Assembly (NCBI GenBank): GCA_903813345.2
Contig: CAIIXF020000011.1
Location: forward strand, 20,133,754-20,197,753
Length of the DNA: 64,000 nt
Direction of reading: 5' to 3'
DNA from: Owenia fusiformis
Taxonomy: Eukaryota > Annelida > Polychaeta > Sabellida > Oweniidae
The position numbers and the translations under genes were made by a program. Below, in pieces: positions 1-10,718 of this stretch (position 1 is its first letter; each line of letters opens with the position of its first letter). Below the pieces are notes generated by a model. That model made no database searches, was not told the origin of the DNA, and saw only the letters and a program-made list of their open reading frames with translations.

Positions 1-120
<120 letters not shown>

Positions 121-224
121 AATGTTTTGCAATAAAAGAAGTCTAAAACAACATATTAAGACTCACAAAGGAAACCATTCAGCAGGAATATTGTGAGAAA
201 TATTTCACACCAAGAGTAAATAAA
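121..224 (+). pseudogene. Decayed zinc-finger remnants and poly(A) signal
   Basis: After the frameshift, a second finger can be read in another frame ([10 protein letters not shown]), followed by a third degenerate one. They no longer join into an open frame. AATAAA at 219-224 may be the poly(A) signal of the upstream gene. Confidence 0.6.
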
Positions 225-239
225 GAACACTCACTTGTC

Positions 240-1375
240 CGTCTGTCTGTCTGTCCCTTCGTCTGTCTGTCCGTCCGTCAACAATAGTGGCATGTTTTAA
301 AACCTCTGTCGATAGGATTCCTGTTTTAAGTTATTTCTGTTCAACATCAATACAGAAAACTCCCCTATGACTCCTGGTTCAAAAGCTCGCCTATTTTCAA
401 AATGGCCGTCACTTTTGTCTTGCGAAATTCACTTTTGACCCATTTCCTAGCTTTACAAATAATTTCAGGTGTCCTACATTGTAAAAATCCATGTCAATGT
501 AAAGGGTAGATATATGAAATAATTTTGTTACAAAAAATCAGCAGAAAATTATATCCATTTTTTTTATATTCAGCCATTTTAGTTAGCATTGATTTGTCTA
601 TCTGACTCGCGAAATCCACTTTCCGTCAATAACAGTGGCACATTTTAAAACCTCTGTCGATAGGATTCCTGTTTTAAGTTATTTCTGTTCAACATCAATA
701 CAGAAAACTCCCCTATGACTCTTGGTTCAAAAGTTCGCCTATTTTCAAAATGGCTGCCATTTTTGTCTTGCGAAATTCACTTTTGACCCATTTCCTAGCT
801 TTACAAATAATTTCAAGTGTCCTACATTGTAAAAATCCATGTCTATGTAAAGAGTAGATGTATGAAATAATTTTGTTATGAAAAATCAGCGAAAAATTAT
901 ATCCATTTTTTTTTTCAGCCATTATAGTTAACATTGATTTGTCCATCTGTCTCGCAAAATTCACTTTTGGACCATTTACCTTAAACCCTCTGTCGATAGG
1001 ATTCCAGTTTCAAGTTATTTTTGTTCAACATCAATAAAAAAAACTCCCCTATGACTCTTGGTTCAAAAGCTTGCCTGATTTCAAAATGGTCGCCATTTTT
1101 GTCTCGCGAAATTCAATTTTGGCCCATTTCCTAGCTTTACAAATAATTTCAGGTGTCTTGCATTGCAAAAAGCCATGTCACTTAAGAGTAGTTGTATGAT
1201 ATAATTTTGTTACAAATAATTGGCAAAAGATTATATCCGTTTTTTTCAGCCATTTTTTAACATCGATTTGTCCATCTGTCTCTCAGTCAGTCCAAAATAG
1301 TGGCAAGTGGCTTGAAATAATTTTGTTACAAAAATCAGCAAAAAATTATATCTGTTTTTTTTCTGTCACCATGTG
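240..1375. repeat. Diverged tandem repeat, about 349-bp unit, 3+ copies
   Basis: A (GTCT/GTCC)n tract at 240-280 leads into units starting near 280, 629 and 978, with a partial fourth near 1290. Each unit holds the same landmarks in order: CCTCTGTCGATAGGATTCC, ACTCCCCTATGACTC, TCAAAATGG, and a run ending in CAGCCATT. The short minus-strand reading frame inside (713-964) is not supported as a gene. Confidence 0.8.
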
Positions 1376-2184
1376 AGCCCAGTACCCACGGTACTAATTT
1401 ATTTTTTCTCATACATGTCATAAGGCCCAAGGTGAATTGTTCATCTAATTTAAACCCCAAAACTCACTCTTATGAAAGTTAATGGCTATTCAATTGGCCA
1501 ATCTGGAAAATTTCCACATGAATGCTGTTATATATCTAGGTTCCTTCAAACTGTCCATAAGAGATTGGGAATTCTGTAATTTTGAAAGTGGTGTAGACAA
1601 AAGTCATTTCTCAGCACTCAGCTCAAAAGCATTTCAACTTTTTTCATATGATTTTAGTGACATCTTAAGCTGTCAGTGATCTCCCTAGCATTAAAGCAAG
1701 TGGGCGCACCACCCACCTGAGATTTTGAAAACAGGCTTGCACCCACTTGAAAATCAGAAAAATTGGCATATTTTGACCAATTTTGGTCTTAATTGTAAAA
1801 ATGTGAATTTTTTAATTAATGTGGGCAGGTAATATTAACATTAACTGCTTAACTCTGATAAGGCAGTTGCAGAAAATCTGTGAGAAATATTGTATCTGAT
1901 CCAATGTTCACAAGAGACGGGATAATTCAATTAAATTTGATTTTATGTTCACAGTATGTAGGTGTTCACTATAGGATTGTACTTTAACATGGGAATCAAT
2001 GGGTGAAATAGGTTTTTCCAAAAAGAAATGTTCACTGATGATAGGTGATCACTAGAGAGATGTGTTCACTAACTCATGTTTTACTGTACATTAAATCCTT
2101 GAAATTTAATAATGGCAATATTGTGATTTCTAAAAAATAAGCAAAATCAAATATTGTCAACATTTACAGGGTCAGTAGATATTA
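1376..2184. other. Intergenic stretch without recognised feature
   Basis: AT-rich sequence with no coding similarity that I recognise. A 65-codon open frame at 1482-1679 has no domain, motif or paralogue in the window and is not called. Confidence 0.5.
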
Positions 2185-2314
2185 GGGAGTTTAAGCTTGC
2201 AATGTTTGTCACAACCTAAACGTGAACGGAAAATATTTAAGCGATGCATTTGTGTGGGCGATTAGTCATACGTATAGTTTGGTGTTTAGATTTGATATGC
2301 AAGCTTAAACTCCC
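2185..2314. mobile_element. 130-bp MITE, TA target duplication
   Basis: Terminal inverted repeats of at least 17 bp (GGGAGTTTAAGCTTGCA) flank a 130-bp AT-rich core with no coding capacity. TA dinucleotides at 2183-2184 and 2315-2316 are the likely target duplication, in the manner of Tc1/mariner-type non-autonomous elements. Confidence 0.75.
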
Positions 2315-2478
2315 TAATCTTAGAAATGAATCACGTGTAACATTTTATTTCGTGTTGATATTTTTTCATGCATTTTGATACATTTTGAATCAACATAAGA
2401 CTAGTAGGGAAAGAGAAAATTAAAACGCCAATTGTGTTGTTGAATGTTGATATTAATTATCATTTACTTTATTTTCAG

Positions 2479-2645
2479 TGTAAACAGGCATCCGTGTTCT
2501 GGATTGCAATTCAAATTAAGCGATTGTCCATGGTTTTCTCTGAACAAATGCGAATCTGGGATATAATTCAAATGACTACATTTCGCAAGATGCATTCAGA
2601 GACATTTATATATTATTAAACTGTATCAAATATTATCTAAACAAT
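2479..2645 (+). other. 5' UTR part of the last exon of the first complete zinc-finger gene
   Basis: A TTTATTTTCAG acceptor ends at 2478. The sequence after it (CTGGATTGCA, then a stretch ending CTGAACAAATG) recurs at 6286 and 10551 in front of the other two paralogues. The shared acceptor shows that each protein is encoded in one final exon with at least one upstream non-coding exon, which I could not locate. Confidence 0.6.
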
Positions 2646-4217
2646 ATGAGTGGTATATATATAAATGTCTGTCCGCCTCAACAATCAAAAAATGAACCAG
2701 AAATAAAAGAAGAAATCAAGGAATGGTTTGATGAGGACAATATTGATACCAAAGATGCAGCCTTGCCTGCTTCAGTCATCCATAATGATGTGAAAGAAGA
2801 ATTAGATGGAATCGATGGTACAGAGGCTGGTTCAACAGACTACGATGCACTTGATGATATAAAAGAAGAAATCAATGAATCGTTTTATGAGAACAATATT
2901 GCTACAAATGATGCAGCTTTGCCTGCTTGGGTCAGCCATACTGATATTAAAGAAGAGTTAGATGAAATTGGTGGTTATACCGAGACTGGTTCAACAGACT
3001 GCAGTGGACTTGAAAATGTTACAGAAGAGTTGGACTATACAAATTATAATACACAAGTGACTGATGTTGACACAAGTATAAACAATGCTCCAGTTCATCT
3101 TGAAAATAAAGTCTCAGATTTCAGACTGGAGCTTGGATGTTTAGTTGATACTAATGTTTATACTGGGAGTACTCATGTAGGGGTGAAACCATTCAAATGT
3201 GAATATTGTGAGAAGTGTTTCACTCACCAAAGTGTTTTAAAACAGCATATCAGGATTCATACTGGAGAAAAACCATTCAGATGTGATTATTGTGAAAAAT
3301 GTTTCTCACAAAAAGGTCATTTGAATCAGCATAACAGGACTCATACCGGGGAGAAACCATTCAAATGTGATAATTGTGAGAAGTGTTTCGCACAACATGG
3401 CAGTTTGATGCAACATATAAGGACTCATACCGGAGAAAAACCATTCAAATGTGATCACTGTGAGAAATGTTTCACAAGGCAAAATATTTTGAAACAACAT
3501 ATCAGAATTCATATGGGAGAGAAACCATTCAAATGTGAACATTGTGAACAGTGTTTCACTCTTCAAAAAGATTTGATACAACATATGAGGATTCATAAGG
3601 GGGAGAAACCATTTAAATGTGAACATTGTGAGAAGTGTTTCACTCGACAAAGTTATTTGAAGCAACATCTCAGGGATTGTACTGGAGAGAAGCCATTCAA
3701 ATGTGATGATTGTGAGAGGTGTTTCACTCAACAAAGTGGTTTGAAAGAGCATATCAGGATTCATGCTGGAGAAAAACCATTCAAATGTGAATATTGTCAG
3801 AAGTGTTTCGTTCAACAAAGCAGTTTGAAAGTACATATAAGGACTCATATTGGAGAGAAACCATTCGAATGTGATCTTTGTGCTAAGCGTTTCAACCAAC
3901 AATCCCATTTGTTGCAACATTTCAGGACTCATACCGGAGAGAAACCATTCACATGTGATCGTTGTGGGAAGTGTTTTACTCGAATAAGTGATTTTAAACG
4001 GCATACCAGGATTCATACTGGAGAGAAGCCATTCATATGTGATCATTGTGAAAAGGGTTTCACACAACAAGTACAATTGAAAGTGCATATCAGGACTCAT
4101 ACCGGAGAGAAACCTTTCAATTGTGAACATTGTGAGCAAAGATTTTCACTTAAAGGAAATTTAAAAAGACATATCAAGACACATGTCATGAAAAGAGAAA
4201 AAAACATTCAAATATGA
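2646..4217 (+). CDS. C2H2 zinc-finger protein, 523 aa, 12 fingers, two SUMO-motif repeats
   Basis: A single-exon coding region. Residues 20 to about 120 hold two copies of a roughly 53-residue acidic repeat, each with psi-K-x-E motifs (IKEE, VKEE/IKEE). A spacer follows, then twelve C2H2 fingers (about residues 180-515) joined by TGEKPF-type linkers. Finger 6 has H-x3-C in place of the last His (HLRDC), which still permits zinc ligation. Finger 1 is introduced by GVKPFKC. By family it is a sequence-specific nuclear DNA-binding protein; its target cannot be read from the sequence. No KRAB, BTB, SCAN or ZAD domain is visible. The start is the first ATG in the open frame after the shared acceptor. 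It is a close paralogue of the genes at 6435 and 10719. Confidence 0.92.
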   Translation: MSGIYINVCPPQQSKNEPEIKEEIKEWFDEDNIDTKDAALPASVIHNDVKEELDGIDGTEAGSTDYDALDDIKEEINESFYENNIATNDAALPAWVSHTDIKEELDEIGGYTETGSTDCSGLENVTEELDYTNYNTQVTDVDTSINNAPVHLENKVSDFRLELGCLVDTNVYTGSTHVGVKPFKCEYCEKCFTHQSVLKQHIRIHTGEKPFRCDYCEKCFSQKGHLNQHNRTHTGEKPFKCDNCEKCFAQHGSLMQHIRTHTGEKPFKCDHCEKCFTRQNILKQHIRIHMGEKPFKCEHCEQCFTLQKDLIQHMRIHKGEKPFKCEHCEKCFTRQSYLKQHLRDCTGEKPFKCDDCERCFTQQSGLKEHIRIHAGEKPFKCEYCQKCFVQQSSLKVHIRTHIGEKPFECDLCAKRFNQQSHLLQHFRTHTGEKPFTCDRCGKCFTRISDFKRHTRIHTGEKPFICDHCEKGFTQQVQLKVHIRTHTGEKPFNCEHCEQRFSLKGNLKRHIKTHVMKREKNIQI

Positions 4218-4520
4218 ATACTTTGAGCAGTGTTTCACTCAACAAAGTTACTTGAAACACAATAACAGAATTCATACTTTAGTGAAATCATCCATATGCA
4301 GGGATTTCATTAGCAGCAGGCAAAGGGCCATTTTCAATAGTTGTTTTCACAAAATCGCCTGTTGTTTTGAGTGACCTTTCAACTTTTCCATATTCAATTC
4401 ATGATTTCCATTAATTTTGGCTGTTGTTATCAATTATTTAGCCTGTTGTGAGAAATTCTAGAGAAACCCCTGCATATGTGAACACGCAACAGAGCAGTTA
4501 AAAGCAATTTATACTGGAGA
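4218..4520 (+). pseudogene. Fossil zinc fingers downstream of the stop
   Basis: After the stop, recognisable but out-of-frame finger pieces continue: a CFTQQ-S-LK stretch, an H-x3-H, then an SSICEH core. The last piece is interrupted by the small transposon at 4299-4472. The gene once encoded more fingers, now part of the 3' UTR or lost. Confidence 0.6.
4299..4472. mobile_element. 174-bp MITE inserted in a fossil finger
   Basis: Ends CAGGGATTTC and GAAACCCCTG are inverted repeats, and CATATG lies on both sides (4293-4298, 4473-4478). Removing the insert restores a continuous C-E-H finger core, which confirms the insertion. The CAG-type termini look hAT-like, but the clear duplication is only 6 bp, so the superfamily is uncertain. 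Confidence 0.65.
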
Positions 4521-4770
4521 GTCACCATTTATATGAGTCCAGGGCTTAAATCCTTAATTAATCCAATCAAAATTATTTGATGAACCCTAGAGAGTTTCCA
4601 ATCTTGATAATTTTTCTCCTTTGAATAGAATATGAGATAATCATTGTTTAATTGCTGAAGGGGTATAATATGGAGAAATCATGTTTCTTTCAATGTGCCT
4701 TTGTGCTTTGACAGTGTAGAAAATTACATCTAACATGTTGATTTGAAAAAGTAAAAATACTATATCAAAT

Positions 4771-4776
4771 AATAAA
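4771..4776 (+). terminator. Candidate poly(A) signal AATAAA
   Basis: First AATAAA downstream of the 523-residue zinc-finger gene, about 550 bp after its stop and after the fossil fingers. Confidence 0.4.
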
Positions 4777-4797
4777 TGTCATCAAATAGTTAATTAT

Positions 4798-5755
4798 CTC
4801 AACGAACGAAGTTCAGTAGGGATAACGTGAAGCCCTCCATCCGTCTGTCCGTCAGTCAGTCCGTCCCTCTGTCCGGAAGATAACTCGAATACAAGTCAAT
4901 AGATTTTCTTTATATTTGGTGGAAAGATGTATATTGGTGAATAGTTTTACGCAAAAAATTTTTTTCGCAGAAATCTTATGTTTTTCATTTTAAACCAAGG
5001 TAATAAATATTATTATTTGAAATTTTGGTAGTATATTAACAACATCTATCTATTTCACATATATCCTGGGATTTTCACCCTGACCCCCAGGGGCCGTAAA
5101 TCTGGGATTTGGAAAACAGGAATTTGCTTTAATTTTGAGATGGTTTTAAAGTATAGCGTTATTATACTCAAATGAGAGGCAATTTAGAGTAGATCGCAAA
5201 TATTGTAGCATTTTTCTGATTAGGGCCTCAAAAAATTCAAAATGGCTGCCTAATGAGGGATTTCGCAATTATTTTCTGATTCTTAAAAGTATGGCTATAT
5301 TATACTCAAAGTGAAGGATTTTCAGAGTACATCACAATTATGGCATCGTTTTTCTGATTTTTGCAAGGAGGATTGGAAGCCAGGGTTCCAACTCGATATT
5401 CTTTAATCTCCACGCATGCGTCATTTGCTATTCGTGTCTGTATAATTTGTACACATGGAGAATAACCCGATACTCTCCAACAAAGCTATCGCTAGGTGAT
5501 TGTTTTGCAGAATATCGGTGTTGCATTCTGGGAGCCAATCCTCCTTGTGATTTTTGCATCTGAAAATTCAAAATGGCTGACTAGAGCAGAAATTCGCCAT
5601 TACTTAGAGTTATCTTGAAAGTATGGTGACATGATACTACAATGATCCAAAATATTTATTGAAGGTAAGAGTAGATGGTAAATATTACATCGTGACTGTA
5701 CATATTGATCATGTTCGTTGGGATTTGCTACTCTGTGGAGTTTCCATTTTCTAGT
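4798..5755. repeat. Dispersed repeat, about 0.8 kb plus nested insert
   Basis: Starts with CGAACGAAGTTCAGTAGGGA and a (GTCC/GTCT)n tract and ends near GGGATTTGCTACTCTGTGGAG. A second copy in the same order lies at 58712-59617 inside an androglobin intron. The copies share TCAAAATGGC blocks and GGTGGAAAGATGTATA. It is interrupted by the MITE at 5364-5547. No open frame is seen. Confidence 0.8.
5364..5547. mobile_element. 184-bp MITE with 9-bp target duplication (MULE-like)
   Basis: Perfect 13-bp inverted termini CAAGGAGGATTGG and CCAATCCTCCTTG are flanked by identical 9-bp direct repeats TGATTTTTG (5355-5363 and 5548-5556). The related repeat copy near 59285 lacks the insert and so represents the empty site. 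A 9-bp duplication is typical of Mutator-like elements. The core has no coding capacity. Confidence 0.85.
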
Positions 5756-6285
5756 TAATTCTATAGTATTTTATCAATAACTACACTCAAGAATTACTGA
5801 ATACTGTAGCTTGTTAGATCATGTATTCAAATAGTATGCAGGGTACTTGATTTTACTAATTGATAAAAAGGTAATGAGGAGGCCTCCATAGGTAATTTTG
5901 CACTTTTCACAAAAGTCACTCTCTTGAGGTTCTTTGGTACTTTGGTATCTACCAAATAATAATAAACTTGTGAAATCTGTGAAATGTTACCGCAGTAAAA
6001 TTTTGTTCTTTCGTTTAATTATGCAACAGTTTGAATCCTCATGGTATAATCTAATAAATATTAGTAAAAATATACAGTGTATAATATTTTGTTTATAAGT
6101 GAGCATCACTTTCTGTATGCTATGTTAAGTGACAACATAAGCCTACTTTTTATCAGATTGTATTCAATAATCAAATTAGGCTAACCAAATAATCAAATTA
6201 GATGAATCTTTAAACTAGAAGCATGCATGCTTTTCTGATCTCATTGTATTGTAGATGTTAATTATTGTTTTCACTATATTTTCAG
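5756..6285. other. Intergenic stretch without recognised feature
   Basis: AT-rich. The last 70 bp or so resemble the sequence before 10551 (GTAGATGTTAAT and a TTTTCACTATATTTTCAG acceptor), reflecting duplication of the gene unit including intron sequence. Confidence 0.5.
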
Positions 6286-6434
6286 TGCAAGGGGGCTTCT
6301 AAATGGTCAACAGTATTCTGGATTGCAGTTGGAATTAAGTGATTTTCATGATTTTCCCTGAACAAATGACAGGTGAGAATAGTCAATATTCAAATCACTT
6401 CATTTCTCACTGAATCAAATATTATCTAAACAAT
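6286..6434 (+). other. 5' UTR part of the last exon of the second complete zinc-finger gene
   Basis: Begins after a TATATTTTCAG acceptor shared with the paralogue at 10551, and continues through GTATTCTGGATTGCAGTT to the ATG. A GACAG followed by GTGAGA near 6370 could be a donor, so part of this leader may be spliced again. Confidence 0.55.
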
Positions 6435-8297
6435 ATGAATTGTATGAATACAGAGGATTGTGTCAAGCAAATCAAGGATGAACCACCTATCAAAGAAGAA
6501 ATCAAGGAATCGTTTGATGACAACAATATTGCTCCAAATGATGCAGCCTTGCCTGCTTGGGTCAGCCATAATGATGTTAAAGAAGAATTAAATGAAGCTT
6601 GTGGTAATACAGAGACTGGTTCAACAGCCTGCAGTGGACTTGATAATATCAAAGAAGAAATCAAGGAATCGTTTGATGAGAACAATATGGCTACAAATGA
6701 TGCAGCCTTGCCTGCTTGGGTCAGCCATCATGATGTTAAAAAAGAATCAAATGAAATTGGTGGTAATACTTATGCTGGTTCAACAACCTGCAGTGGACTT
6801 GATAATATCAAAAAAGAAATCAATGAATCGTTTGATGAGAACAATATTGCTCCAAATGATGCAGCCTTGCCTGCTTGGGTCAGCTATCATGATGTTAAAA
6901 AAGAATCAAATGAAACTGGGGGTAATACTTATGCTGGTTCAACAGCCTGCAGTGGACTTGATAATATCAAAGAAGAAATCAATGATTCGTTTGATGAGAA
7001 CAATATTACTACAAATGATGCAGCCTTGCCTGCTTGGGTCAGCCATCATGATGTTAAAGAAGAAATAGATGAAACTGGTGATAATACAGAGACTGGTTCA
7101 ACAGACTGTAGTGGACTTGAAAATGTTACAGAAGAGTTTGACTATACAAATTATAATACACAAGTGACTGATGTTGACACAAGTAAAAGCAATGCTCCAG
7201 TTCATCTTGAAAATAAAGTCTCAGATTTCAGACTGGAGCTTGGATGTTTAGTTGATACTAATGTTTATACTGGGAGTACTCATGTTGGGGTGAAACCATT
7301 CAAATGTGAATATTGTGAGAAGTGTTTCACTCACAAAAGTGCTTTAAAACTGCATATCAGGATTCATACTGGAGAGAAACCATTCAGATGTGATCATTGT
7401 GAGAAGTGTTTCTCACAGCAAGGTGGTTTGAAACAGCATATCAGGATTCATACTGGAGAGAAACCATTCAAATGTGATCATTGTGAAAAGTGTTTCTCAC
7501 GACAAGACCATTTGATACAACATATGAGAACTCATACTGGAGAGAAACCATTCAAATGTAGTCAGTGTGAGAAGTTTTTCGCTCATCAAAAGGATTTGAA
7601 ACAACATGTCAGAATCCATACAGGAGAGAGACCATTCAAATGTGAACATTGTGAGAAGTGTTTCGCTAGACAAATTTATTTGAAACGACATCTCAGGATT
7701 CATACTGGAGAGAAACCATTCAAATGTGATCATTGTGAGAAGTGCTTTTCTCGACAAAGCTCTTTGAAAGGGCATATCAGGATTCATACTGGAGAAAGAC
7801 CATTCAAATGTGAATTTTGTGAGAAGTGTTTCTCTAAACAAAATTGTTTGGAACGGCATATCAGGGTTCATACTGGAGAGAAACCATTTAAATGTGATTA
7901 TTGTGCAGAGTGTTTCAACCAACAATACCATTTGGTGCAACATATCAGAACTCATACTGGAGAGAAACCATTCACATGTGATCGTTGTGGGAAGTGTTTC
8001 ACTCAGAAAGGTGCTTTTAAACAGCATATCAGGATTCATACTGGAGAAAAGCCATTCAGATGTGAGCATTGTGAAATGTGTTTTACACAACAAGTAAATT
8101 TGAAAGTACATATCAGGACTCATACCGGAGAGAAACCATTCAAATGTGAACAATGTGGGCAACGTTTTTCACTTAAAGGAAACTTAAAAAAGCATATCAA
8201 AACTCATACAGGAGGAAAACCATTCAAATGTGAATATTGTAAGAAGTGTTTCACTCTACAAAGTGATTTGGAACAGCATATTAGAATTCATACTTGA
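6435..8297 (+). CDS. C2H2 zinc-finger protein, 620 aa, 12 fingers, four SUMO-motif repeats
   Basis: A single open reading frame. The N-terminus (MNC..EDC..Q) matches that of the 920-residue paralogue. Residues 19-230 are four tandem 53-residue acidic repeats, then an acidic spacer very close to that of the 523-residue paralogue ([20 protein letters not shown]). Twelve canonical C2H2 fingers follow, from about residue 285 to the end, with TGEKPF/TGERPF linkers. The stop falls directly after the His pair of finger 12, and further finger remains continue in the DNA, so the C-terminus looks secondarily shortened. Presumed nuclear DNA-binding protein; the target is unknown. Confidence 0.93.
   Translation: MNCMNTEDCVKQIKDEPPIKEEIKESFDDNNIAPNDAALPAWVSHNDVKEELNEACGNTETGSTACSGLDNIKEEIKESFDENNMATNDAALPAWVSHHDVKKESNEIGGNTYAGSTTCSGLDNIKKEINESFDENNIAPNDAALPAWVSYHDVKKESNETGGNTYAGSTACSGLDNIKEEINDSFDENNITTNDAALPAWVSHHDVKEEIDETGDNTETGSTDCSGLENVTEEFDYTNYNTQVTDVDTSKSNAPVHLENKVSDFRLELGCLVDTNVYTGSTHVGVKPFKCEYCEKCFTHKSALKLHIRIHTGEKPFRCDHCEKCFSQQGGLKQHIRIHTGEKPFKCDHCEKCFSRQDHLIQHMRTHTGEKPFKCSQCEKFFAHQKDLKQHVRIHTGERPFKCEHCEKCFARQIYLKRHLRIHTGEKPFKCDHCEKCFSRQSSLKGHIRIHTGERPFKCEFCEKCFSKQNCLERHIRVHTGEKPFKCDYCAECFNQQYHLVQHIRTHTGEKPFTCDRCGKCFTQKGAFKQHIRIHTGEKPFRCEHCEMCFTQQVNLKVHIRTHTGEKPFKCEQCGQRFSLKGNLKKHIKTHTGGKPFKCEYCKKCFTLQSDLEQHIRIHT
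6489..7124 (+). repeat. Coding tandem repeat, 4 x 159 bp
   Basis: Units begin at 6489, 6648, 6807 and 6966. Each encodes I-K-(E/K)-E-I, a NDAALPAWV core, V-K-(E/K)-E and a TGST motif. The x position of psi-K-x-E varies between E and K while psi, K and E are kept. Confidence 0.85.
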
Positions 8298-8440
8298 GAA
8301 AAATCAACCATTTGTGAACATTGTGGGGAGTGTTTTACGCAACAAAACAGTTCAAAACAATATAAGAATTCATACTGGGGACAACACGTTCATATGTGAT
8401 CATTGTGAGAAGTGTTTCACTCAAAAAAGCATATGAAAAA
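8298..8440 (+). pseudogene. Fossil zinc fingers downstream of the stop
   Basis: Immediately after the TGA the same frame reads another finger (ICEHCGECFTQQNS) whose His residues are mutated. A further finger follows in a shifted frame ([14 protein letters not shown]), ending in stops. Confidence 0.7.
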
Positions 8441-8719
8441 ACTTATTAGGGATTTGTACTTGAGAGAAACTTTTCAAATGTGAACATTTTGTGATATTCT
8501 CTGCAATCAAAAGGAATTTAAGACAACATATCAAGAAATAATTTCACGCTTTAGTAAATTTAATTTGAAACAAAACAGTTGAAACCAATGTAAAGAATCG
8601 TACTGAAAAAAAACATTTACTTGTAGTCATCATGGTTTTAAAAGGTACACGTATTTTTCAATATTTAGATGATGATGTGGATTAAGGATGTTAGAATTTT
8701 GTGTCATTATGTTAAGGGA

Positions 8720-8725
8720 AATAAA
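8720..8725 (+). terminator. Candidate poly(A) signal AATAAA
   Basis: AATAAA about 420 bp downstream of the stop of the 620-residue gene. Confidence 0.4.
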
Positions 8726-8828
8726 GCAAATAACAGTAACAGTATTCTTCTGATCATGCTGTTGATAAATATGCTAGTTATTGAGGGGAGATATTTGGCT
8801 TGATATCTGATATTGATGATAGTAAATA

Positions 8829-9255
8829 GAGGATATCCTATGATTTATGAGTGATATGATTTTTATCCACGAATGGATATGATATCTGCACGAGCGAGCG
8901 TAGCGAGAGAGTGCAGATATCAATATCCATGAGTGGATTGAAATCATATCACGAGTAAATCATAGGATGTTCTTTTTATTCCATAGTTAAAGTCATCATC
9001 AGAATCGTCGGAAATTAAGTGATTTAATTCGAATTTCCAGACGATCCGGCGATGTTGACACTTAGCCTCGTTTTGAGTCTGAAGTAGCAAAAATCCATAA
9101 ACCATCGCATACGACGTCGTATGTCATGGCTAAAAAACCGTATGTTATGGTTAAGTGAAAATTTGTCAAAAATATCATATTTTACCACTGATTACAAAAA
9201 TACCGTTTTTATTTTCACATGTTATCCCATGCATATCATGCTAACTATGGAATAA
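8829..9255. repeat. Nested inverted repeats (foldback-type element)
   Basis: The inner part, 8829-8970, is an imperfect palindrome (ATCCTATGATTT and GAGTGATATGATTT arms around a GCGAGCGTAGCGAG centre). A second inverted pair (TTTATTCCATAGTTA near 8975 and its complement near 9240) spans the remainder. No coding capacity. Probably a non-autonomous DNA transposon and its relic. Confidence 0.6.
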
Positions 9256-9474
9256 ATGTAGTTATCAATTAGATATTCATTGATTCTGATGTCAAATGCA
9301 GAATACATTTTATTTGTATGTGTTTTGATAGGAATGAGGTCGATCATACCTTGCAATTAGCATGTTAGCTAATAGCTAGCTATAGAGGAATTCAGGATAA
9401 TAACGGTTATTTGTCAAAAATTAAAAACTCTCTGCCCATTTAAATTACTTCAAATCCAATAGATACAGCACTGG

Positions 9475-9790
9475 CGGATTAGGGGGGGGCCTGGGGGCCC
9501 GGGCCCCCCCCCCCCTTGGGTGGGCCCAGAAAAAAAAATTGGGCCCAAAAAAAATTTGGGGCCAAAAAAGGCCTTAAGGCCCCAAAAAGTCAGCCTTTCA
9601 GGTCATTACTTGGCCTTTTAAGGCCTTATTTTTTAAATTTAGGCCAAAATTTGAAGAAAATGGGCCTCAAAATTTGGACCCACTTTTGCCTTTTAGGGGC
9701 CCAAAATTTTTTTACGTGCAAGCGCGGACGTTTTATTCTCTGACCTGAAATTTGGGCCCCCCCCCTTGTTGGTTCCCAGATCCGCCCCTG
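9475..9790. repeat. GC-skewed dispersed repeat with GGGCC blocks
   Basis: Contains long C runs, GGCCTTAAGGCC and the phrase CTTGGGTGGGCCCAGAAA. A second partial copy with the same phrase order lies at 48080-48236. The ends CTGGCGGAT and ATCCGCCCCTG are weak inverted repeats, suggesting a DNA transposon. The open frames seen on both strands are by-products of base composition. Confidence 0.65.
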
Positions 9791-10126
9791 TACAGGTTGG
9801 AGACTTGGGAAGGGATTCCCATATGTGCCCATTATGATGTTTTGTCCTATTTCTCATTGACAGTGAGTTCCAAATACAGGTTGGAGACTTGGGAAGGGAT
9901 TCCCATATGTGCCCATTATGATGTTTTGTCCTATTTCTCATTGACAGTGAGTTCCAAATACAGGTTGGAGACTTGGGAAGGGATTCCCATATGTGCCCAT
10001 TATGATGTTTTGTCCTATTTCTCATTCACAATGAGTTCCAAATACAGGTTGGAGACTTGGGAAGGGATTCCCATATGTGCCCATTATGATGTTTTGCCCT
10101 ATTTCTCATTGACAGTGAGTTCCAAT
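9791..10126. repeat. Minisatellite, 4 x 84 bp
   Basis: Units start at 9791, 9875, 9959 and 10043 with TACAGGTTGGAGACTTGGG and are nearly identical. As 84 is divisible by three, both strands stay open across it. These are not genes. Confidence 0.9.
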
Positions 10127-10550
10127 GCTTAGTGCAACATACCTGTGATCGGGGGAGACTTATGTGTCTTGCTCGTTACTGAGGTTTGTCCACCGAAAGG
10201 ACAAGTCTCGGTTTGGAGAACAGTCACCTGGCTTATCATGTTTTTTATGAAAAATATAGAAATATTACCCAAACTAGGTTATGAATATTCAAAAGAGGAC
10301 ATTCAAATCTATAAGATGTGAAAATATAAAAATTGTCTGAAGAAGGGGTAACGTGAAATAGACCGATGTTATGTTAAGTGACAATGTAACTTTTTATCAA
10401 ATTGTGTTCAATAAACAAATTAGGCTAACCAAAAAAACAAATTAGACTAATCTTAGAACATGGTTATAGTAAAGGTAAACTAAAATTATGCGTGCTGTTC
10501 TAATCTCATCGTATTGTAGATGTTAATAATTGTTTTCACTATATTTTCAG

Positions 10551-10718
10551 TGCAAGGGAGCTTCTAAATGGTCAACAGTATTCTGGATTGCAGTTCAAAT
10601 TAAGTGATTTTCATGGTTTTCCCTGAACAAATGAGAGAAGAGGATATTAATTCAATTGACTACAACAGTTCGTGAGATGCAACAAGAGACTGAATCAAAT
10701 ATTACTTAAACAATTAAT
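10551..10718 (+). other. 5' UTR part of the last exon of the third complete zinc-finger gene
   Basis: Follows a TATATTTTCAG acceptor ending at 10550. The leader is closely similar to 6286-6434 (GCTTCTAAATGGTCAACAG), confirming paralogy of the whole exon. Confidence 0.6.

Noticed and set aside
2434-2619. 61-codon open frame before the first complete zinc-finger gene
   Set aside because: It runs across the conserved splice acceptor at 2478 and is not kept in the paralogues.
3306-4139. Long minus-strand open frame (277 codons) opposite the zinc fingers
   Set aside because: Shadow of the 84-base finger period on the coding strand; a similar frame occurs at 7497-8162 for the same reason. No motif of its own.
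6489-7124. Regular repeats that could suggest a CRISPR-like array
   Set aside because: They are in-frame coding repeats without spacers, in an animal genome.
9693-10132. Open frames on both strands with internal 28-residue repeats
   Set aside because: Produced by the 84-bp minisatellite, whose period is a multiple of three.
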